A model generated the notes under the pieces. It saw only the letters and a program-made list of their open reading frames with translations. It made no database searches and was not told the origin of the DNA. The translations under genes and the position numbers were made by a program. From Hymenobacter volaticus (GTDB lineage: Bacteria; Bacteroidota; Bacteroidia; Cytophagales; Hymenobacteraceae): a stretch of 64,000 nucleotides of DNA. Location of the stretch: positions 402,001 to 466,000 of the forward strand of contig NZ_CP095061.1 of assembly GCF_022921055.1 (NCBI RefSeq), given 5' to 3'. Shown piece by piece: positions 47,616 to 57,916 of this stretch (within the stretch, counting starts at the first letter, position 1; every line of letters starts with the position of its first letter).

Positions 47616-47646
47616 TTGGGCGAAACCTAAATGGGTTGTACCTTTG
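47616..47646 (+). promoter_or_regulatory. Promoter of feoAB
   Basis: TTG (47616-47618), a 20-base spacer and TACCTTTG (47639-47646) form an ideal Bacteroidota promoter; transcription should begin near 47652. It lies after the first in-frame feoA ATG (47593), so that ATG cannot be used from this promoter. Confidence 0.75.
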
Positions 47647-47676
47647 TTTAAAGTAAGTCTAAATAACTCTGCTGCC

Positions 47677-47946
47677 GTGTCTGCTCGCTCCGCTTCCGCC
47701 CAAACTGTTGTTGCTCCTCGGAGTGTGAAAGATCTACGTTTAGGTGAGAGCGGCACAATCTGCTGCCTGAAGGACCCGGAAATGGCGCTCAAACTGTTGG
47801 AAATGGGATGTATTCCGGGCACACTGGTACGGCTTAACAGTCGGGCGCCTTTAGGCTGCCCTATTACACTAGTGGTAGGCGAGGCAGCCGATTACACCTT
47901 ATCGCTGCGGGTGAGTGAAGCAGCTACTATCTTATTGAAGGAGTAA
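47677..47946 (+). CDS. feoA: Ferrous iron transport protein FeoA
   Basis: An 89-residue FeoA, an SH3-like protein that supports FeoB-mediated iron(II) uptake on the cytoplasmic side. The family segments RLGESGTICCL, LLEMGCIPGTLVRL and PLGCPITLVVG are present. The start is set at the GTG at 47677, because the promoter box at 47639-47646 lies inside the longer frame from 47593. It ends 6 bases before feoB, so the two are translated as a unit. Confidence 0.85.
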   Translation: MSARSASAQTVVAPRSVKDLRLGESGTICCLKDPEMALKLLEMGCIPGTLVRLNSRAPLGCPITLVVGEAADYTLSLRVSEAATILLKE

Positions 47947-47952
47947 CCGCGC

Positions 47953-50132
47953 ATGAGTAGTGCCGGAATTCGTATCGCACCTGCTGGGGCGGCTGCTTCG
48001 GCCGCCACATTGGAAGCCACTGGTGCGGCGTCACGTAGCCTCACGCGAATAGCGCTGATTGGTAATCCTAATTCAGGCAAAACGTCGCTTTTCAATCAGC
48101 TCACGGGGCTCAACCAGAAAGTCGGCAATTTTCCCGGCGTGACGGTAGACCGTAAAACCGGCGTAAGCCAGCTTACGCCGCAGCACCGCGCGGAAATCAT
48201 CGATTTGCCGGGCACATACTCGCTCTATCCTAAAAGTCTAGATGAGAAGGTAATAACTGATCTGCTCTACGATCGGGCTTCGGCGCAGTATCCGGACTTC
48301 GTGGTAGTGACGGCCGATGCCAGCAACTTGCGGCGTAATTTGCTGCTGTTTACACAGCTTGCTGACTTAGGTCTGCCTTTAGTGCTCGCGCTGAACATGA
48401 TGGATGTGGCTGCTCAGCACGGTATTAATATCGATCTGGAAGCATTGCAGCAAGAGCTGGGCGTGCCCATTATTCCGATGAATGCCCGCAAAGGCATTGG
48501 GGTAGCGGCGCTCAAAATTGTGATGGCGCAACAACTCGATGCTGGCACCAACCGGTTTTATGAGCCTGATGAGTCGCTGCTGCCTATGCTGCGGCAGATT
48601 CGGTACTACTTCAACCTGCACAACGACTATCTGGCGCTGCATTACGCGCACCAGTTTCGCCACATCAGTTTCCTGAGTGCTGATGACAAGGCGTATATAG
48701 GGGAGCTTGTCGCTAAATATAACTTCGAGCCTACTCCTCGGCAAGCACAGGAAACCATTGACCGTTACAGTCGCATCAATGAATTGCTGCTGGATGCTGT
48801 GTCGGTGACGCGCACTGAAAAAGCCGAGCCGTATAGCAACCGCATCGACCGAGTGCTAACTCACCGTGTGTGGGGCTACTTGATTTTTCTGTTGATTTTG
48901 TTTTTGCTGTTTCAGGCGGTGTTTTCTTGGGCCAGTTATCCAATGGAACTCATTGACCAAGGTGTAGCCTGGATTAATGGCTTGATCCAATCGAATTTCA
49001 ATGGGCCCCTTATCAGCCTACTGACAGAAGGAGTGCTGGCGGGCCTAGGCGGCGTGCTAATTTTCATTCCGCAGATTGCTTTGCTGTTTGCTTTCATCGC
49101 TGTGCTAGAAGAAACTGGCTATATGGCGCGAGTTACGTTCATGATGGACCGCATCATGCGTAAGTTCGGGTTGAATGGTAAGAGCGTTGTACCCCTAATT
49201 TCAGGTATGGCGTGCGCCGTGCCGGCCATCATGAGTGCCCGTACTATCGAGAACCGTAAGGACCGGATGATTACCATCTTCGTCACGCCGCTGATGAGCT
49301 GTTCAGCTCGAATTCCGGTATACACGGTACTTATCGGTTTGGTGGTGCCCGATCAGCCGGTGCTCGGCGTGTTTAATTTGCGGGGGTAGCATTAATGGGT
49401 CTATACCTACTAGGTTTTGTATCGGCAGTTGGGTCGGCGTGGGTGCTGAAGCTGTTCATGAAGACCAAGGAGCGGAGTTACTTCATCATGGAGTTCCCGG
49501 TGTACCGCTGGCCGCGTTGGAAAAATGTGGGCTTGACTATCGTTGAAAAGGTGAAAGCCTTTGTCTTCCAGGCTGGCAAGGTTATCGTGGCCATTTCGGT
49601 GATACTGTGGGTACTGGCTTCTTATGGTCCCGGCAATGCTCTGGAGCAAGCTGAACAGCGGGCCCGTACAAGTGCCACCGCACAACGTATGAGCGAGCCA
49701 GAAACCGAGTCTCATGTTGCTTCCGAAAAGCTGGAATCTTCTTATGCGGGGCAGTTCGGCCACCTAATTGAGCCTGCTATTCGCCCACTCGGTTTCGACT
49801 GGAAGATCGGAATCTCGCTGCTGACTTCGTTTGCCGCACGCGAGGTGTTTGTGGGCACTATGTCAACCATTTATAGCGTGGGGCAGGATGCCAACGAGCT
49901 AACAGTACAGCAAAAGCTGGCCGCCGAAAAAGGGCCGGATGGGCAGCCGTTCTTCACCCCGGCTCGCGCGGGTTCTTTGCTAGTCTTCTACGTGTTTGCC
50001 ATGCAGTGCATGAGCACTTTGGCCACTACTTACCGCGAGACCAAAGGCTGGGCCTGGCCGTTGCTCCAGCTTTTCTACATGACTGGATTGGCCTACGTGG
50101 CTTCGCTGTTGGTATATCAGCTATTGAAATAA
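47953..50132 (+). pseudogene. feoB: Ferrous iron transporter FeoB, frameshifted
   Basis: A 726-residue FeoB: N-terminal G domain (GNPNSGKTSLFNQL as G1, VTVDRKTG, DLPGTYSL as G3, NMMD as G4) followed by a membrane domain with gate-like and FeoB C motifs. The frame ends early at FNLRG (49389); restoring one G in the G5 run at 49382-49386 reads RGVALMGLYLLGF and restores the second gate segment. FeoB moves Fe(II) through the inner membrane, with FeoA encoded just upstream. Given the whole conserved remainder, the lesion looks like a consensus error. Confidence 0.92.
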
Positions 50133-50147
50133 CCTACAGCTTCCAGT

Positions 50148-50858
50148 CTATCGGCCTACCAAGAATACAGCAGGCTGCTTGTGAATTTCAGGCAGCCCGG
50201 CTTTTTTCCAGCCGGCTATTGTGTTGGTGCGCACATATTCGTTGGGAGCCGTGAGGCTAGCAGCAATGCACAAACGAGTAGCCGAGTGCAACTGGCTTAG
50301 CAAATCTTCCAGCAACTGCATGTTGCGGTAAGGTGTCTCGATGAAAAGCTGGGTTTGATGCTGGGCTAATGCTAGCTTTTCCAACTGCTTGATTGCAGCC
50401 GCTCGCCGACTTCGGTCGATAGGCAAGTAGCCATGAAACGTGAAACTCTGCCCGTTCATGCCCGAAGCCATAAGGGCCAGCAGTAAGCTGCTCGGCCCCA
50501 CCAGCGGCACCACCCGAATACCAAGCGTATGTGCTGCCCGTGCTAACTCGGCCCCAGGGTCGGCAATGCCGGGGCAGCCAGCTTCCGAAATGACTCCCGC
50601 ATCCTGTCCGGCTAGTACTAGCTTTAGAGCCGCCTGTATTTGCGCTTCAGTACTGTCTTTATCAATAACGCTGATGCGCAGATCCTCAATTACCTGGGCG
50701 GGTGCTACACTTTTGATGAAACGCCGAGCGGTACGGGCATTTTCCACCAAGAAATACGACAACGCAGCTACATGCGCAGCAATCTGTGGCGGCAGCACCT
50801 GCGGAGCCGTTTCGTCGGCCAGAATGGTAGGAATCAGATAGAGAATGCCGGGCTTCAA
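50148..50858 (-). CDS. RsmI-like SAM-dependent methyltransferase
   Basis: A 236-residue member of the tetrapyrrole-methylase/RsmI class. The N terminus YLIPTILADE resembles RsmI, and the motifs AGQDAGVISEAGCPGIADPG, VVPLVGPSSLLLALMASGM and FIETPYRNMQLLEDL are present. RsmI 2'-O-methylates C1402 of 16S rRNA; this group is a shorter paralogue in Bacteroidota that may act on another target. It is convergent with feoB, with only 15 bases between the stops. Confidence 0.88.
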   Translation of the reverse strand: MKPGILYLIPTILADETAPQVLPPQIAAHVAALSYFLVENARTARRFIKSVAPAQVIEDLRISVIDKDSTEAQIQAALKLVLAGQDAGVISEAGCPGIADPGAELARAAHTLGIRVVPLVGPSSLLLALMASGMNGQSFTFHGYLPIDRSRRAAAIKQLEKLALAQHQTQLFIETPYRNMQLLEDLLSQLHSATRLCIAASLTAPNEYVRTNTIAGWKKAGLPEIHKQPAVFLVGR

Positions 50859-50967
50859 GTTGAATCAAGTGTTGAGCATGGAGTAAGTACTAGCAAGCCA
50901 AGCGCACGGTCGCCTAGAAAAGCAGCAACACGTTGTGGCAAATAGCACGCTGGAAAGTAGGCAGCAA

Positions 50968-51743
50968 CTAGCTTTTGGCAAATGCCTGCACTAGTTCAAA
51001 CACCTCGTCTGGCTTTTCGGCGTGCACCCAATGGCCAGCGTCCACTATGGTTTCCACTTGGGAGTTGGGAAACAAGGCCGGGATATCGTAGAGTTTGTCT
51101 TCAGCGGTAACATAATCAGACTTGCCACCGCGAATAAAGAGTGCTGGCTTTAAGAAAGGCGTCAAGCTACTGATTTCGGCTCCGATGTGCGTTAAGTTCT
51201 CAGTGAGAGCACTCAGATTCTGTCGCCAAGCAAAAGAATTGTCTTCCTGACGGTAAAGATTCTTGAGTAAAAACTGCCGTACTCCGGGTTGGGGATATGA
51301 ACAGCCAGTGCCTCATCGGCCTGTTGCCGGCTTTCGAGAACGTTGAGGTTCACGGCATTCAAGCCCGCAACTATTTCGTCTTGGTGCGCCATGTCGGAAA
51401 ACCGGGGGGCAATGTCTACTACTACTAGGCGAGCCAATCGGTTGGGGTGGTCGAGGGCGAAACGCATGGCTACCTTGCCGCCCATGCTATGGCCGAGCAA
51501 CGTAGCGTTGTCCCCTAGTTGTAGGCTGTCGAATAAGGCCAGCACGTCGTCGCTCATCAATTCATACGTATGCTCGGGCGTGTGAAAAGAGCGGCCATGA
51601 TTGCGCAAATCAACGCTTATAACACGAAGCCCTGCGTCGGCCCAACGGCGGGCTAAGGTTTGCCAGTTGTCGAGGGTGCCGAAGAGGCCATGCAGAACTA
51701 CTAGGGGAGCGCCTTGGCCTATTTCGCGGTGATGGAGGTACAT
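50968..51743 (-). pseudogene. Alpha/beta hydrolase, YbfF-like, frameshifted
   Basis: A 258-residue esterase of the YbfF type. The N-terminal frame has LVVLHGLFGTLDNWQTLARRW, the nucleophile elbow GHSMGGKVAM and VVDIAPR; it then shifts at HIPNPE. Restoring one base near 51281-51286 (in the CCCGG run of the minus strand) continues as VRQFLLKNLYRQEDNSFAWRQNL and the C-terminal half with Asp (GGKSDY) and His (DAGHWVHAE) of the triad. The start MYLHHREIG at 51743 fits a near-consensus box (GACCTTTG, minus strand 51771-51764) 20 bases upstream. Confidence 0.85.
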
Positions 51744-51975
51744 AGTAGAAGCAGAAAGAGCGAGCAAAGGTCGGGAGTAGCGGGCACATCTGCGCGCAAT
51801 CAGCAGCTAGTTGCTAGCTAATGCGGCAGTTCAGCCTGCACTACAGTTTCGGGGCCGAGTGTGCTATCGATGGCAATTACGTCACCTATGCACTCAGTAA
51901 AAGTTGTTGAGAACATCAACTTCCTGCGCCCATACTACTCGAGCCGCATTGAGGTCATAGCCTTGTGACGGTCTT

Positions 51976-52575
51976 CTATGACCGGATGGTGCAAAATAGA
52001 TATTGGCAAGTTTCTAGTCGGGTATTGCGTAGGAAATCGGCTAGTGGAGTCAGTTTTAGCAGTAAAGAAGTTATAGTCAGTATCTGTCCGTTGTGTAAAT
52101 GCAGCTGAACATACTCATAACTGCTCCAGAACAGACTTCGGGAAGTACAGCGGGCATATATCACCCTGTCTATGTCGGCTCGGGTGAAGGGCAGCCGCTG
52201 TCCATCCTGATATACCTCCAAAACGTTTTGTTTGGGCTCGAATAGTAGCTCGGTATCGTGGTTGTGCAAGTAATAGTGTAGATGGAGCAGAAAAGCAGGA
52301 CCGGCAAAGCCCAACACCAGTGCCGAAATCAGTATCAACAGCACTAGTTCATAGGTTGATAAAGTGCCGGCAAACAGAAACGATACAAGGAAAGGCAGGC
52401 CCACGCTCAAACAAAGCAGTGGCCAAAACAGTAAGGCTACTTGCCGCTGAAATGTAACTCGGTACATTTTGCGGCGGCTTCCAAATAAGCCCGTAATAAG
52501 TCGTAGCCCCACAATAAGGGCTACGACAACGGCCCCGAACTCCAGCAGAGGCCGCAACAGCGAAATAGTCTTCAC
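51976..52575 (-). CDS. Hypothetical membrane protein in the selD unit
   Basis: A 199-residue protein with three TMs (about 10-32, 45-68, 75-100) and a soluble C-terminal part that looks like a PH-like beta domain (NVLEVYQDGQRLPFTRADIDRVIY). Its start is 3 bases after the selD stop, so it is part of the same transcript. Whether it has a role in selenium metabolism or is only a passenger is unknown. Confidence 0.75.
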   Translation of the reverse strand: MKTISLLRPLLEFGAVVVALIVGLRLITGLFGSRRKMYRVTFQRQVALLFWPLLCLSVGLPFLVSFLFAGTLSTYELVLLILISALVLGFAGPAFLLHLHYYLHNHDTELLFEPKQNVLEVYQDGQRLPFTRADIDRVIYARCTSRSLFWSSYEYVQLHLHNGQILTITSLLLKLTPLADFLRNTRLETCQYLFCTIRS

Positions 52576-52578
52576 TGC

Positions 52579-53631
52579 CTACCGCACCTGAATCCAGGCT
52601 TCGTCGGGCTGATGGGCACGTAGCACGCCAAACGGCTCCAATGCCAACCCGTGCTGCTTGAAAACGGCCTGTACTTCTTCTCGGCCAGTTGGCTCGACGC
52701 ACACGAGTAAACCACCCGAAGTTTGCGGATCACAAAGCCACGCCCGCTGCTCGTCGGTGATCGTGCCAATCTTGTGGCCGTAGGAATCCCAGTTGCGTAC
52801 TGTGCCACCCGGAATGGCCTTTTGCGCTCGGTACGATTCAGCTTCGGGAATAAGCGGGACGGCGCTAAATTCCACTTCGGCCGTGAGGTTGCTGCCTTCG
52901 CAAACTTCCGAAAGGTGCCCGAGTAAGCCGAACCCAGTCACGTCGGTCATAGCGCGTACGGCGGCTAGCTTGCCTAAGTCGGCGCCTATTTTGTTGAGTT
53001 GCATCATGCTGCGCGGGGCAATGGCTTCGTCTTCGGGCCGCAGGATGCCACGCTTTTGGGCCGTAGTCAGCATGCCAACACCTAGCGGCTTGGTGAGGTA
53101 TAATTCGCAGCCAGCAGTGGCCGTGTCGTTTTGCTTAAGGTTTTCAATGGCCAACATCCCCGTTACAGCCAGTCCAAAAATGGGCTCCGGCGAATCGATG
53201 CTGTGGCCACCGGCCAGCGGAATGCCGGCTTCCTGGCAGATGCTGCGGCTGCCCTCAATTACACGGCGCGCCACTTCGGGAGCCAACTTGTCGATAGGCC
53301 AACCCAGCACAGCAATGGCCATAACCGGTCGGCCACCCATGGCATACACATCAGAAATAGCATTGGCCGAGGCAATGCGCCCAAAATCATACGCATCATC
53401 GACAATGGGCATGAAGAAGTCGGTGGTGCTGATGATGGCCTGGCCGCCCCCGATATCGTACACGGCGGCATCGTCGCGGGAAGAGTTGCCAACCAAGAGC
53501 TTGTCGTCGTGGGGTTGCGGAATGCTGGTGTGCAGAATCTGGTCGAGCACCTTGGGCGCAATTTTGCAGCCGCAGCCGGCCCCGTGGCTGTATTGCGTAA
53601 GGCGAATCTGGTCGGTGGTCTCGGTGGTCAT
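52579..53631 (-). CDS. selD: Selenide, water dikinase
   Basis: A 350-residue SelD, which makes selenophosphate from selenide and ATP. The active-site region [10 protein letters not shown] contains C20 and C22 plus K23, so the nucleophile is Cys, not selenocysteine. The AIRS-type ATP-binding motifs follow ([38 protein letters not shown]). It supplies selenophosphate to MnmH, encoded two genes upstream on the same strand. The start MTTETT at 53631 is preferred because the longer frame runs into the VOC gene. No selA/selB or selenocysteine tRNA is seen here. Confidence 0.95.
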   Translation of the reverse strand: MTTETTDQIRLTQYSHGAGCGCKIAPKVLDQILHTSIPQPHDDKLLVGNSSRDDAAVYDIGGGQAIISTTDFFMPIVDDAYDFGRIASANAISDVYAMGGRPVMAIAVLGWPIDKLAPEVARRVIEGSRSICQEAGIPLAGGHSIDSPEPIFGLAVTGMLAIENLKQNDTATAGCELYLTKPLGVGMLTTAQKRGILRPEDEAIAPRSMMQLNKIGADLGKLAAVRAMTDVTGFGLLGHLSEVCEGSNLTAEVEFSAVPLIPEAESYRAQKAIPGGTVRNWDSYGHKIGTITDEQRAWLCDPQTSGGLLVCVEPTGREEVQAVFKQHGLALEPFGVLRAHQPDEAWIQVR

Positions 53632-53669
53632 TGGTGGTGTAGTAGTAAAGTAGCAAACAATTGAAGCCG

Positions 53670-54059
53670 CTACAGCTTCCAAGCCGCGTGCTGCAACACA
53701 ACACGGTACCCATCGGGATCCTCGAATGTGGTACCGTGTTGGTCCCAATACGGATTATACGCCGGTACTGGCTTGAAACCTGCGGCTTCCATACGTTGGG
53801 TAGCCGCCTGCCAGTCGGGCAGGTTGGGTAAGTAGAACACCAGCAGATGGTCGGAAGTTGGCGCCCGACCTACGTGGTGGCCGGGTTGGTGCGTGAATTC
53901 CAGGTGATAAGGTGCCTGTGGGTGGCCGAGCATCACCCCATCAAACCCGTTGTGCGCGGTGAACGAAGCTAGTTCTACCAATCCTAGTCCGTCGCGGTAG
54001 AAGCGCAGTAGCTCCGGTAAATTGTCGGTAGGGCGGGCAACGCGCAGCTTAGGTACCAC
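53670..54059 (-). CDS. VOC (glyoxalase-like) family protein
   Basis: A 129-residue protein with the paired beta-alpha-beta-beta-beta modules of the vicinal oxygen chelate fold ([39 protein letters not shown]). Possible metal ligands include His in HLEF and Glu in [11 protein letters not shown]. The substrate is unknown. It overlaps mnmH by 11 bases and lies 38 bases before selD, so it is inside the selenium operon. Confidence 0.88.
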   Translation of the reverse strand: MVPKLRVARPTDNLPELLRFYRDGLGLVELASFTAHNGFDGVMLGHPQAPYHLEFTHQPGHHVGRAPTSDHLLVFYLPNLPDWQAATQRMEAAGFKPVPAYNPYWDQHGTTFEDPDGYRVVLQHAAWKL

Positions 54060-55105
54060 TGGAAGGTGTATTGGAGGAAACTGAAGAAAATAAGTTGGCG
54101 TGTTGCACGGCCACTTTTACTAATTGTGCATTCACGGCAGCGTCGCAAGTATCGGAAGGCACGCGGATGGCCTTGCGGCCCGTAAGACCGTGGTTATAGG
54201 TCTTGTCGTAATAATCTAGCACCAAACTCACCATCTTCTCCATATCATCCTCGCCGATAGCCGATAACGCCTCTTTGGTAGCGAGGCCGCCTAGGCGTTT
54301 GCGAATTCGTAGGATTGATGTAGCCAGAGCGCCTGGGTCTTCGCGGCCATATTCTTCGGCTAGCTTGCGTACCCGCACAGCCCGCGGGATTTCCAGCACT
54401 ACCAACGACGCCTCGCTCATCTGCCGAAATAGGGGTGGCGGCACATGAATACCGCCAATCGTGCGGCTTTCATCTTCCAGCCAAATGGGAGTTTCAGATG
54501 AAAGCTGTGCCAAGGCCGCAGCTAAGTCATTTTCGAACTGTTCTTGAGTGGGCTGAGGTGGCAAACCGATGCTGCCAAACGCCGAGCCCTTATGACTAGC
54601 CAGCCCTTCCAGATCCACTACTGGCTCGCCTAAGCCAGCCAACTCGTGCAGTACATCGGTTTTGCCAGAGCCTGTGAGGCCACCCAGCACAAGCAGCGGC
54701 CGAGCCTCGGCAAACTGAGCCAGTACCCATTGTCGATAGTCTTTATAGCCTTTGTTAAGCAAGTGCACTTTAAAGCCTGCTAACTCTAGTAGCCACTGCA
54801 CCGCCCCACTGCGCATGCCACCGCGCCAGCAATGCACCCGCACTTCTTTCCCGGAGCCAGCTTGGAAGCCACCTTCACCATTTGACTCATTTTCGGCCCA
54901 AACAAGTCTAAGCCGAGTAGTACGGCTTTGTCTTGGCTAGCCTGCTTATAGGTGGTGCCGATGCGGGCCCGTTCCTCGTCGGTAAAGAGAGGGAAGCTAA
55001 GCGCACCCGGTATATGGCCCTGACTGTACTCTATTGGAGCACGCACATCCAAGACGGGTGTGTTTTCGGGCCTTGTAGGAATTCGGAGAGAGGCAAACGG
55101 GACAT
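54049..55105 (-). pseudogene. mnmH: tRNA 2-selenouridine synthase MnmH, two frameshifts
   Basis: A 352-residue MnmH (SelU/YbbB), which replaces sulfur by selenium in 2-thiouridine at the wobble base of some tRNAs using selenophosphate. The N-terminal rhodanese domain (DVRAPIEYSQGHIPGA, active Cys in HCWRGGMRS) and the P-loop domain (GLTGSGKTDVL) are both present. Two lesions interrupt it: at GGG on the minus strand (54850-54852) and at CCC on the minus strand (55068-55070); one base restored at each gives an intact protein from the ATG at 55105 (MSRLPLSEFLQGPENTPVLDV). Confidence 0.88.
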
Positions 55106-55170
55106 AGGATCAACAACTAGGTAGGATGAGCTAAGGAGGAGCACATCTTGCTCATACTTTTATTGATCCT

Positions 55171-55884
55171 TTACGCCAATTGACGCCGATAGAGTTGAAT
55201 TGTGTTTTCGAGGCCTAAGTAAAGTGCATCGCAGACCAAGGCGTGCCCGATGCTCACTTCCGCCAGCCCAGACATGTTTCGATGCAGATACGCCAGGTTG
55301 TCGAGGTCGAGGTCATGGCCCGCATTGACGCCGAGGCCAAGCTGATGCGCTAAGTCGGCGGCCGTACGATAGGGGAGGAGGGCGGCCTCTGGGTCGTGGT
55401 GATACTGGCGGGCGTAGTCTTCGGTGTACAACTCAATCCGGTCGGTGCCAGTGCCAACAGCGGCCTTCACCATTTCTAGGTTCGGATCCAGAAAAATGCT
55501 AACCCGGCAGCCCAATGCCTTTAGTTCCTGCACAATACCCATCAAATAGATTTGATGCTTTACGGTATCCCAGCCGGCATTCGACGTAATGGCATCGGGT
55601 GCGTCGGGCACCAGGGTTACTTGTTCTGGACGCACTTCGCGCACTAGGTTCAGAAAATCGGGAGTTGGGTTGCCCTCTATGTTTAATTCGGTGGTAACAA
55701 TAGGTTTTAAGTCGCGGACGTCTTGGTAGCGGATGTGGCGCTCATCGGGCCGCGGGTGTACCGTAATCCCTTGCGCTCCAAACCGTTCACAGTCGCGCGC
55801 TACCTGCAGAAGGTCAGGACGGTTATGGCCGCGGGCATTCCGCAGGGTAGCTATTTTATTTATGTTTACGCTAAGCTTGGTCAT
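55171..55884 (-). CDS. pdxJ: Pyridoxine 5'-phosphate synthase
   Basis: A 237-residue PdxJ, which condenses 1-deoxyxylulose 5-phosphate and 3-amino-1-hydroxyacetone phosphate in vitamin B6 synthesis. The family N terminus [16 protein letters not shown], the catalytic [12 protein letters not shown], and LVPDAPD and [11 protein letters not shown] are visible. The start at 55884 is preferred because a promoter box (TATCTTTG on the minus strand, 55928-55921) lies just upstream, within the longer frame's 5' region. It is upstream of mnmH on the same strand, 66 bases away. Confidence 0.94.
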   Translation of the reverse strand: MTKLSVNINKIATLRNARGHNRPDLLQVARDCERFGAQGITVHPRPDERHIRYQDVRDLKPIVTTELNIEGNPTPDFLNLVREVRPEQVTLVPDAPDAITSNAGWDTVKHQIYLMGIVQELKALGCRVSIFLDPNLEMVKAAVGTGTDRIELYTEDYARQYHHDPEAALLPYRTAADLAHQLGLGVNAGHDLDLDNLAYLHRNMSGLAEVSIGHALVCDALYLGLENTIQLYRRQLA

Positions 55885-55920
55885 GTTAAGGTGTTTCTGA
55901 CGGAGTGGCCTGGAAGAAAC

Positions 55921-55928
55921 CAAAGATA
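55921..55928 (-). promoter_or_regulatory. -7 promoter element of pdxJ
   Basis: TATCTTTG on the minus strand, an exact TAnnTTTG match, 36 bases before the chosen pdxJ ATG. A well-spaced TTG is not obvious. Confidence 0.5.
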
Positions 55929-56112
55929 CAACTCCGAGCTACGCGCCCTGTTTTACAAGTATGCTTCTGATGACTCGGGTTATCGTTTCGCAAAGTTGCC
56001 GACTGAACACAAACTAGCTACCTGCTTACGATGCCTCATGGCTGTGTCTAGCCATGGCTTCCGTTGCATCACTTAAAAACACGTAATCTTGCATTCTCAT
56101 TTCCTCTGAATT

Positions 56113-56577
56113 ATGGCTCTGAAAGAAACAATCGACGCAGATATCAAGAAGGCCATGCTGGCCAAAGACAAAACTCGTCTTACTACTCTGCGCAGCATCA
56201 AGTCCCAAATTATGTTGGCTGAAACAGCGGAAGGGCAGCACGGTGCATCCCTCACTTCCGATGCCGAAGTCAAGCTCTTAACGAAAGCCGCCAAGCAGCG
56301 CCGCGAAGCCGCTGAAACCTATAACAAACAGTTTCGCTCCGACCTCGAAGAAGTGGAACTAGCCGAACTAGCCATCATCGAAGAGTATCTGCCTCAGCAG
56401 CTCAGCGAAGCCGATCTGGTGGAGCAACTAGTCAGCATCATCCAGCGCGTAGGAGCTACCGGCCCTTCGGATTTAGGCAAAGTAATGGGCGTAGCAGCCC
56501 GTGAGCTAGCCGGTAAGGCCGACGGCCGAATGATTTCGCAAGTGGTAAACAACCTGCTCAACAACACGAATGTGTAA
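56113..56577 (+). CDS. GatB/YqeY domain-containing protein
   Basis: A 154-residue YqeY-type protein with the domain related to the tRNA-binding tail of amidotransferase GatB. The segments MALKETIDADIKKAMLAKDKTRLTTLRSIKSQI and EEYLPQQLSEADL are characteristic, as are GKVMGVAARELAGKADGRMISQVV near the C terminus. The molecular role is not settled. It starts a plus-strand series with CvpA and PabA, 91 bases before the former. Confidence 0.92.
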   Translation: MALKETIDADIKKAMLAKDKTRLTTLRSIKSQIMLAETAEGQHGASLTSDAEVKLLTKAAKQRREAAETYNKQFRSDLEEVELAELAIIEEYLPQQLSEADLVEQLVSIIQRVGATGPSDLGKVMGVAARELAGKADGRMISQVVNNLLNNTNV

Positions 56578-56668
56578 GCAGTGGAGGTGCTAGAAACGAA
56601 ATGATGGCCGAGCAACTTGCTGCCTTTGTCTTTTTGCTTCTAGCGCCTTTACTCTAGCTTTTCCGTTT

Positions 56669-57190
56669 ATGTCCGCTTTCGATATTCTGTTGCTGATTCC
56701 ATTGGGCATAGGAGCCGTCAAAGGCTTTCAGCGGGGGCTTGTATTAGAAATAGCGTCGTTGTTGGCGTTTGTTTTGGGGGCGGTAGGCGGCCTAGCTCTT
56801 CTAAGCGATGCTATTCCGTTGGTACGCCACTATGTAGGAGAAGCCTTTGGGTTACTGCCACTTGTGGCGTTCCTGCTGGTGTTTGCTGCCATTGTATGGG
56901 GCGTACACTTACTGGGCAGTTTCGTGAAGAAAGCGGTGCATCTCACGCCCTTAGGTGTTCTCGACAACTTAGGTGGCGGCGCAGTCGGCGTCCTGAAGTG
57001 GGTGTTAGGCTTGAGCTTGCTGCTGCACGGAATCGGCTTATCGGGGTTGCAACTCATTTCGCCTACCCTTGTTGCTAGTTCGCAAGTGCTGCCCGTCGTG
57101 CGCCAGGCTACTCCCTTCGCGCTGGAAGTTGTTGGCTTCGTTATGCCTTTCGCCAGCACGCTGCTAACGAAGCTACGCACAGTGTTTTAG
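56669..57190 (+). CDS. CvpA family membrane protein
   Basis: A 173-residue protein with four TMs (about 5-25, 30-50, 62-85, 100-125) and the family pattern FDILLLIPLGIGAVKGFQRGLVLEIASLLAF. CvpA proteins are needed for colicin V production in E. coli and for stress resistance elsewhere; the mechanism is uncertain. It is followed by pabA on the same strand after about 100 bases. Confidence 0.9.
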   Translation: MSAFDILLLIPLGIGAVKGFQRGLVLEIASLLAFVLGAVGGLALLSDAIPLVRHYVGEAFGLLPLVAFLLVFAAIVWGVHLLGSFVKKAVHLTPLGVLDNLGGGAVGVLKWVLGLSLLLHGIGLSGLQLISPTLVASSQVLPVVRQATPFALEVVGFVMPFASTLLTKLRTVF

Positions 57191-57291
57191 CGAACAAAGG
57201 GGTAGTCGAGCGAAGATACGTTTTCCTGAAAGGGGCTGTGCAGGAACTCTAAGAGGCTTTGCCAGCTTACTTCAGCTACTGACTTACTGCC

Positions 57292-57912
57292 ATGACGCGC
57301 CTGCTGCTGCTCGACAACTTCGATTCTTTCACTTACAACTTGCTGGATTACTTTCAGCAACTGGGGTGCGAGGTGCAGATCGTGCGCAACGATGTGCCAC
57401 TGGCCCAACTAGAGGAGTTGAAATTTGATGCGTTGGTTTTGTCGCCGGGACCTGGTACGCCAGCAGCAGCCGGCAACCTGATGGCAGTTATTGCCGCTTG
57501 GCATCAACGTGTTCCAATGCTCGGAGTATGTCTGGGGCATCAGGCCTTAGCCGAATTTTTCGGGGCTACTGTGACCCGTGCGGCCCGGCCCATGCATGGC
57601 AAAGTATCGGAAATGGAGGTGGCAGCTACTGAATGGCTGTTTCATGAACTGCCACGGCAGATGCCCGTCACGCGTTACCATTCACTGGTAGTAACTGATT
57701 TGCCTCCTGTGCTGCACCCGTTGGCGTACACCGCCGACGCAGCCCACGAAATCATGGCGCTGCGTCATACTACCTTGCCGCTGGTGGGCGTTCAGTTCCA
57801 CCCCGAAGCGCTGCTCACCACCCACGGCCTCTCGATGCTGCGCAATTGGGTTCGGTATTGTATCATTGTAGAAGAGGGTCCGGTGACGAATACCACATCG
57901 GTTACCCACTAA
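57292..57912 (+). CDS. pabA: Glutamine amidotransferase PabA/TrpG
   Basis: A 206-residue class I glutamine amidotransferase that supplies ammonia for aminodeoxychorismate or anthranilate synthesis. The triad is C80 (GVCLGHQ), H170 and E172 (QFHPEA), with the N-terminal LLLLDNFDSFTYNLLDYF and PGPGTP motifs. It stands apart from trp or pabB genes here, so whether it serves folate or tryptophan synthesis, or both, cannot be decided. It is 4 bases upstream of an alpha/beta hydrolase gene, suggesting a shared transcript. Confidence 0.9.
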   Translation: MTRLLLLDNFDSFTYNLLDYFQQLGCEVQIVRNDVPLAQLEELKFDALVLSPGPGTPAAAGNLMAVIAAWHQRVPMLGVCLGHQALAEFFGATVTRAARPMHGKVSEMEVAATEWLFHELPRQMPVTRYHSLVVTDLPPVLHPLAYTADAAHEIMALRHTTLPLVGVQFHPEALLTTHGLSMLRNWVRYCIIVEEGPVTNTTSVTH

Positions 57913-57916
57913 AAAG

